From contig JAPLPI010000151.1 in assembly GCA_026400305.1 (NCBI GenBank), positions 1-10,349 of the forward strand: 10,349 nt of DNA, in the 5' to 3' direction. A program made the translations under genes and the position numbers. Positions 6,663 through 10,349 of this stretch are shown piece after piece; the first letter of the stretch is position 1; each line of letters begins with the position of its first letter. The stretch is from Alphaproteobacteria bacterium. Its GTDB lineage: Bacteria; Pseudomonadota; Alphaproteobacteria; Micropepsales; Micropepsaceae. The notes below the pieces were generated by a model. It was not told the DNA's origin. It made no database searches and saw only the letters and a list, made by a program, of their open reading frames with translations.

Positions 6663-7015
6663 TCAGGACCACTTATGGAAGGAGAAAAATGCTGCGCCAC
6701 GGAGCAAAGGGACGCCACCAGGCGATTTATTTCAGGCTTTCGCCGAGATAGGTGACTGAAAAAACAGCAAATACTAGAAGCGTGATGATTTTCTACATCG
6801 CCTTGAGCTGGGTGGCGGAATAGACTTGGTGGCCGATGCGGTTGGCCGGCACGGCCAGGCAATCTTCAAAGAAGGCGATGCCCCAGCTGATAAGGACCAC
6901 CTGCCAGCGCGGCGCCGGGGAATTTCAGCTGGCCGTACCAGGCAAACGTAATAAAAGCGTTGGGGGCCAGCAGGAGCAGGATGGGGGCAAGTGCGATTGA
7001 GATCAGGGATGTCAT
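6663..7015 (-). pseudogene. DUF486 (DMT-superfamily-like) small membrane protein, multiply frameshifted
   Basis: A degraded gene of about the right total length (353 bp; the family is about 115 aa). Frame 1 from ATG 7015 gives FITFAWYGQLKFPGAAL, the conserved DUF486 N-terminal part, then ends at a premature TGA. An apparent 2-bp loss near 6904-6908 moves it to a second frame reading ISWGIAFFEDCLAVPANRIG, then QLKAM, an in-frame TAG at 6793-6795 where a Gln is expected, then ITLLVFAVFSVTYLGESLK. A further shift near 6726-6732 and another near 6699-6703 are needed to reach GAAFFSFHKWS and the stop at 6663-6665, the usual C-terminus. All three frames and a nonsense codon are involved, so this is a genuine pseudogene rather than one sequencing error. 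It follows the 164-aa gene by 3 bp. The family is an uncharacterised four-helix inner-membrane protein. Confidence 0.88.
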
Positions 7016-7018
7016 GGG

Positions 7019-7513
7019 TCAGCCGCCGTTGCAGTGGATGGTGTAGCGCAGCGCATTGGAGTGTTTTCCATCGGCATCGATCACATAGCTGCGCATGGTG
7101 ATGAAATATTTTCTGATGCCGCACTCCCAGCCGCCGGAGGCGATGACGCCGTTCTGAGGCGAGCCCGGCGCGATGTCCACGGCATAGCTTGCGGCCTGGG
7201 TGTCCTTGAAATCGCCGTCGGAATTGACCAGTTCGCGGCGGCGCATCGCCACTGGCGCACGCATGATGGTGACGCGGAAATCGGGGATCACGTCCATGGG
7301 TGCGCCATTGGGGCCGATGACCGGGCCGGGATCTCGCATCCACTCCAGCAGGGGTGAACCGGCGCCGCTGTTGGCGTCGTCTGCGGTCTGTTCGACATTT
7401 GCCAGCTTTAGGATCGGCGTGGCGGGCGGCTGCGCCGGTTTCTTGGACCGTTTGGCGGCATCGGCCGACGCGGCCAGCGCCAGCAGGCCGGCAATGATCA
7501 GGATTTTGCGCAT
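7019..7513 (-). CDS. Uncharacterised exported protein, 164 aa
   Basis: Not recognised. The N-terminus MRKILIIAGLLALAASADA is a clear signal peptide, followed by a basic, proline-rich linker (AKRSKKPAQPPATP) and a compact mature domain of about 120 residues rich in beta-strand-like segments: IPDFRVTIMRAPVAMRR, QAASYAVDIAPGSPQNG, GGWECGIRKYFITMRSYVIDADG and ALRYTIHCNGG at the C-terminus. The only two cysteines of the mature part (ECGIRKYF and HCNGG) could pair in the periplasm. The ATG is preceded by GAGG at short spacing. It is divergent from the second transporter across 74 bp and is the first gene of the minus-strand run into the DUF486 remnant and the M20 pair. No function is proposed. Confidence 0.8.
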   Translation of the reverse strand: MRKILIIAGLLALAASADAAKRSKKPAQPPATPILKLANVEQTADDANSGAGSPLLEWMRDPGPVIGPNGAPMDVIPDFRVTIMRAPVAMRRRELVNSDGDFKDTQAASYAVDIAPGSPQNGVIASGGWECGIRKYFITMRSYVIDADGKHSNALRYTIHCNGG

Positions 7514-7587
7514 CGGGACCTCGTTGACGCTAATCTAGCCCGGGCTTCCCGGCACTGATAGCCTCGAACGAACGGGGGCGGATTTTG
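7514..7587. promoter_or_regulatory. Divergent promoter region between the 164-aa gene and the second transporter
   Basis: A 74-bp space between two divergent starts must hold both promoters or their proximal parts. It contains a perfect 10-bp palindrome AGCCCGGGCT at 7537-7546, followed by CCCGG, and TTGACG at 7524-7529, a plausible plus-strand -35 without an evident -10 at normal spacing. GGGGGCGG at 7575-7581 is the transporter ribosome site. The palindrome is a candidate operator; in GC-rich DNA this could arise by chance. Confidence 0.3.
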
Positions 7588-8886
7588 ATGCCGGTGAGCC
7601 AGGAAATTCCGGCGGACAGGGTTTTCGCCAAATGCGCGCGGCGCCTGATCCCGTTCATGGCGCTGCTCTATATCATCGGCTTTATCGACCGCTCCAATGT
7701 CGGCTTTGCGGCCCTGACTATGAACCGGGACCTGGGCTTTTCGCCGGGCGTGTTCGGGCTGGGCGCCAGCATGTTTTTTCTGGGCTATCTGACCTTCCAG
7801 ATTCCCACGGCGCTGCTGCTGGCGCGGGCCGGCGCGCGCCGGGTTATCTTCTGCGTCATGTTGGCGTGGGGATTGGTCTCGGCCTCCAATGCATTCATGC
7901 GGGACGCGCATGGATTTTATGCGCTGCGTTTCATGCTGGGTGTCGCCGAAGGCGGCTTCACTCCCAGCATGATCTATTACCTGACCTTGTGGTTTCCGCT
8001 GTCGCATCGTGGGCGGTTCACCGCCATCTTCTGCACCGCCATCCCCATTGCCGGCATCATCAGCGGGCCTCTGTCCGGTCTGCTGCTGGGCATGGAAGGG
8101 ACGCTTGGCCTGCATGGCTGGCAATGGCTGTTCCTGGTACAGGGTTTTCCGGCCGTACTGCTGGCCTTTGTGGTGCTGGCTGTATTGCCCGATGGTCCAG
8201 ATTGGGCGCGCTGGCTGAGCACGGCGGAGCGGGGCGTGATTGCGGCCCGGCTGGAAAGCGAAAAGGGCAGTCAGGAACGCGCAGTCGGACGAGCCCTTAC
8301 CGATCCGCGGCTGTTGCTGTTGGCGCTGTCCACCCTGGGTTCGGCCTGCGCGCTGTACGGCATTAATCTGTGGCTGCCCCAGATCGTCCACGGCATGGGC
8401 TATTCCACCCGTGCCACCGGCTTTGTTTCCACCATCCCCTATATCGTCAGCATGGTGGCGATGGTGGTGTGGGCGCGGCGCAGCGATGCGCGCGGCGAAC
8501 GCATCTGGCACACCGCTCTGACCATGTTCCTGGCAGCAAGCGCGCTGGCGGTGGCGGCGGTGTCGTCCAATCATCTGGTGGTGCTGGTGGCGCTGAGCCT
8601 GGCCATGGCCGGCGGATTGTCTGGCATCGGCCCGTTTCAAAGCCTGCTGACAAGCTTCGCGCGCGGTCCGGCCTCGGCCAGCGGGCTGGCGCTGGTCAAC
8701 ACCATCGGCACCCTGGGCGGATTTGTTGGGCCCATCATCGTGGGTCTGCTCAAGGGCTGGACCGGCGGCTATGGCGCAGCGATGGCGGCGCTGGGTATCG
8801 GCCAGGCGCTGTCGGCGCTGATCGTGCTCGCAGCGGGACGGCTGATTATTGCAATTCCAAAATCGCGTCCTTCGCCATCTTCGTGA
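7588..8886 (+). CDS. MFS transporter, ACS family (tartrate/phthalate-permease-like branch)
   Basis: A 432-aa, 12-TM inner-membrane carrier. It opens with a short cytoplasmic tail and RLIPFMALLYIIGFIDRSNV (Asp34-Arg35), the ACS TM1 signature, then GFSPGVFGLGASMFFLGYLT, FQIPTALLLARAGARR and RFMLGVAEGGFTPSMIYYLT ahead of LWFPLSHRGRFTA. This form (EGGF-P, WFP, HRGR) fits the branch containing tartrate, phthalate and 4-hydroxyphenylacetate permeases, different from the GudP-like carrier earlier in the window. The substrate is probably a small organic anion. The ATG at 7588 is preferred over a TTG one codon earlier; GGGGGCGG lies upstream. Its last 41 bp overlap the 3' end of the convergent ceramidase-like gene, and the C-terminal tail IPKSRPSPSS is encoded in that overlap. 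Confidence 0.92.
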   Translation: MPVSQEIPADRVFAKCARRLIPFMALLYIIGFIDRSNVGFAALTMNRDLGFSPGVFGLGASMFFLGYLTFQIPTALLLARAGARRVIFCVMLAWGLVSASNAFMRDAHGFYALRFMLGVAEGGFTPSMIYYLTLWFPLSHRGRFTAIFCTAIPIAGIISGPLSGLLLGMEGTLGLHGWQWLFLVQGFPAVLLAFVVLAVLPDGPDWARWLSTAERGVIAARLESEKGSQERAVGRALTDPRLLLLALSTLGSACALYGINLWLPQIVHGMGYSTRATGFVSTIPYIVSMVAMVVWARRSDARGERIWHTALTMFLAASALAVAAVSSNHLVVLVALSLAMAGGLSGIGPFQSLLTSFARGPASASGLALVNTIGTLGGFVGPIIVGLLKGWTGGYGAAMAALGIGQALSALIVLAAGRLIIAIPKSRPSPSS

Positions 8887-10216
8887 CCCGCGCCAGGGCG
8901 TCGGGCTGATAGAAGGCAATGCGCGCCTGGTACACGTCACGGCCAAAGCTTTCGGGCAGCGGCAGATAGGTGGTGGTGCCGTCCGACAAGTTGAGCACCG
9001 CTACGGTGGTATCGGGAAATGCGCGCCGCAGATCCATCTGGAATTTGCTGTAAGACTCGGCCGGTGTGGACACCAGGAATGCCTCGCCGATCCGCCACAC
9101 GGTGAAGTGGAACGGGCTGTTGGGTCCGTCGCCGATCTGGGCGCGGCGGGCCAGGTTCCGTTCGATCCGCTCAATGGCAAAGCGTTCCGTGGCGGCGGCC
9201 AATTGCGTTTCCAGTTCTTCGCGCGAAGGGAAGGGGAGCAGCGGAAACTCGGTACTTACGAAGCGGCCCGACAATTCGGTGCTGATCGCCTCGCGCGGCG
9301 ACAGGCGCCAGATACCCAGTGGGGTACCGGATTCTTCGACGCCCTGGTACGCCAACTGCTGACCGGGCGGGAACATGCCCGCAATGATGGAGAGCGCGGC
9401 ATAGCCCAGCTCGCGGCCATTCTGGTCGGCCACCTCTGCCTTGGCTTCATAGCTTCGCCGCGGCGTCAGGTCGCCCGAAGCGCCATGCATAAAGACGCAC
9501 ATGGCACCATCGGTATCGCGCTCCACCACCTCGCGCATGGCGCCGATATAATCGGGCGACAACAGCCTGTTGCCGCCGCCCAGTGAAACCGGGTGACAGG
9601 CATAGTTGACGATGGTGGCGCGCACCTTGCCGTCCATGCCCGCGACGCGCCCGATCAACAGCGTATCGTCGGCCTGTGCGACCAGGTTCAAACCGCAGAT
9701 GTCGCGGCCGGTGGCCGGATCGACGGCATCGCGGTTGAACGCCAACCCACAGCGGCCATAGGCCCAGCTGACAATGCCTTCGGCCAGCGATGCGCGCGCC
9801 TGCTCGACCAGGCCGAAGCAGATTTCCGACAGCCCATCGAGATAGGCGGTCAGCTTGTCTCCGCCGGGCCGGCCCGTCATGCGCCGGCTCAGCACCGGCA
9901 GGCTGTGGGAATGGGAAGGGTGGAACATCAACTGTTCCGGCTTCAGGTTGAAGTGCTTCAGGATTGCGGCGCGGAGCGCGGCCACGTCCTTGTCATCGGT
10001 GCAACAGGAATCCAGCGTAAGGAACACCAGCTCGCTCTTACCGTCGAGGGTCTGGAAATTGAGACAGCTTGCCAGCGCCGGGCGGTGCACGCCTTCCGCC
10101 ACGTCATGCTTGGCGCTGCCCCAGGTGCGCGAATAGATACCGACCGGCGGTGTGACATCGATACGCGCCGTACCGATACGGCCATGAAATTCCGCATGCT
10201 TGAGACGAGGCGCCAT
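8846..10216 (-). CDS. Neutral/alkaline ceramidase-like hydrolase (short bacterial form)
   Basis: A 456-aa protein of the neutral/alkaline non-lysosomal ceramidase N-terminal family. It starts like the family (IGTARIDVTPPVGIYSRTWG, about 14-33), has the metal-site motif HPSHSHS (His102/His104), NYACHPVSLGGG (His208) followed by LLSPDYIGAM, and HGASGDLTPRR (244-254), matching the family's GD-[ST]-P catalytic loop but with Thr251 where classical ceramidases have the nucleophilic Ser. TPAESYSKFQ (385-392) is a further conserved segment. It lacks a signal peptide and the C-terminal domain of true ceramidases (about 650 aa or more), so it is probably cytoplasmic; lipid amidase activity is doubtful. 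The ATG at 10214-10216 was chosen because AGGGAGGG lies just upstream; an in-frame ATG 18 codons earlier would place a strong hairpin inside the gene. A RidA gene lies 63 bp upstream. Confidence 0.85.
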   Translation of the reverse strand: MAPRLKHAEFHGRIGTARIDVTPPVGIYSRTWGSAKHDVAEGVHRPALASCLNFQTLDGKSELVFLTLDSCCTDDKDVAALRAAILKHFNLKPEQLMFHPSHSHSLPVLSRRMTGRPGGDKLTAYLDGLSEICFGLVEQARASLAEGIVSWAYGRCGLAFNRDAVDPATGRDICGLNLVAQADDTLLIGRVAGMDGKVRATIVNYACHPVSLGGGNRLLSPDYIGAMREVVERDTDGAMCVFMHGASGDLTPRRSYEAKAEVADQNGRELGYAALSIIAGMFPPGQQLAYQGVEESGTPLGIWRLSPREAISTELSGRFVSTEFPLLPFPSREELETQLAAATERFAIERIERNLARRAQIGDGPNSPFHFTVWRIGEAFLVSTPAESYSKFQMDLRRAFPDTTVAVLNLSDGTTTYLPLPESFGRDVYQARIAFYQPDALARVTKMAKDAILELQ

Positions 10217-10234
10217 GTCATTCCCTCCCTGGAA

Positions 10235-10266
10235 AATTGGCCGGCGCTTTTGGGCGCCGGCCGATT
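10235..10266 (-). terminator. Stem-loop with short T-run between the RidA and ceramidase-like genes
   Basis: Arms at 10235-10247 and 10254-10266 pair over 13 positions with a single T/G wobble; the GC core GGCCGGCGC/GCGCCGGCC is perfect and the loop is 6 bases. Read on the minus strand, the stem is followed by AATTTTCC, resembling a weak intrinsic terminator. It lies 13 bp after the RidA stop and 18 bp before the next start codon. It may terminate, attenuate or protect the RidA message; which of these is undecided. Confidence 0.6.
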
Positions 10267-10279
10267 CCATTTTACTTCT

Positions 10280-10349
10280 TTACTTCTTCTTGACCGCGAC
10301 CAGTTCGATCTCGACCAGGGCGCCCGGCGTGGCCAGGCCGACCTGGACG
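10280..10349 (-). CDS. RidA family (YjgF/YER057c/UK114) protein, C-terminal fragment at the window edge
   Basis: Only the last 22 codons plus the stop (TAA, 10280-10282) are inside the window. They read VQVGLATPGALVEIELVAV followed by three lysines; the 'lp.galVEIE.vAv' ending is the hallmark of RidA-type enamine/imine deaminases, which clear reactive 2-aminoacrylate and similar intermediates in the cytoplasm and often accompany amino-acid or sugar-acid catabolic genes. The Lys-rich tail is a little unusual. An 8-bp direct repeat (TTACTTCT twice, 10272-10287) covers the stop region. It is the likely upstream partner of the ceramidase-like gene. Confidence 0.75.
   Translation of the reverse strand, partial: VQVGLATPGALVEIELVAVKKK

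Noticed and set aside
7498..8946. Long minus-strand open frame of 482 codons opposite the second transporter
   Set aside because: It is Gln/His/Arg/Pro-rich with low-complexity composition, has no domain pattern, and lies antisense to a clear ACS carrier in high-GC DNA, where stop-free shadow frames are expected.
10217..10270. Earlier in-frame ATG for the ceramidase-like protein
   Set aside because: The extra 18 residues would be encoded by the stem-loop, do not resemble the family N-terminus, and lack a ribosome site as good as the AGGGAGGG before 10216.
10272..10287. Direct repeat TTACTTCT x2 as an attachment site or slippage element
   Set aside because: Only two 8-bp copies at a gene end, with no integrase or other mobile gene in the window; most likely a small duplication around the RidA stop codon.

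Overview
This is a high-GC window with dense bacterial coding, most likely from an alphaproteobacterium. That call rests on GC richness, GTG starts, AGGA/GGAG ribosome sites and the protein families present (DUF2946, ACS-type transporters, DUF486, a DHRS6-like dehydrogenase, ceramidase-like hydrolase); the genus cannot be read from the sequence. There are no rRNA, tRNA, CRISPR, insertion-sequence or phage genes.

Layout. (1) 1-344, minus: a DUF2946-type small membrane/exported protein running off the left edge. (2) 394-3267: a DHRS6/2-keto-3-deoxy-L-fuconate dehydrogenase-like SDR (minus) faces an ACS-family sugar-acid transporter (plus) across a 274-bp shared regulatory region. The transporter is translationally coupled (GTGA overlap) to an uncharacterised exported 196-aa protein. 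(3) 3277-3705, minus: a GlcG/HbpS (DUF336) protein, followed by a 251-bp gap holding what look like two plus-strand gene fragments. (4) 3957-7513, minus: a same-strand run made of an uncharacterised exported 164-aa protein, a broken DUF486 (DMT-like) membrane-protein gene, and two tandem paralogous exported M20 metallopeptidases. The upstream M20 copy lacks about 52 residues at its N-terminal side. (5) 7588-8886, plus: a second ACS-family transporter, converging with and overlapping by 41 bp a ceramidase-like hydrolase (minus, 8846-10216). A RidA-family gene lies directly upstream of that hydrolase and runs off the right edge, with a strong stem-loop in between.

Taken together this looks like a catabolic accessory region for uptake and oxidation of sugar acids or similar small organic acids: two ACS carriers, an SDR, a GlcG-like protein, a RidA detoxifier and a ceramidase-like hydrolase. 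Exported peptidases are inserted in the middle. The shared substrate is inference; no gene fixes it. The middle of the window (about 3.7-7.0 kb) shows active gene decay: a multiply frameshifted DUF486 gene, an N-terminally deleted peptidase copy and a scar with gene fragments. I found no convincing new defence, mobile or RNA system. The best leads are the truncated M20 paralogue, the atypical short ceramidase-like protein in a RidA/transporter setting, and the two uncharacterised exported proteins.
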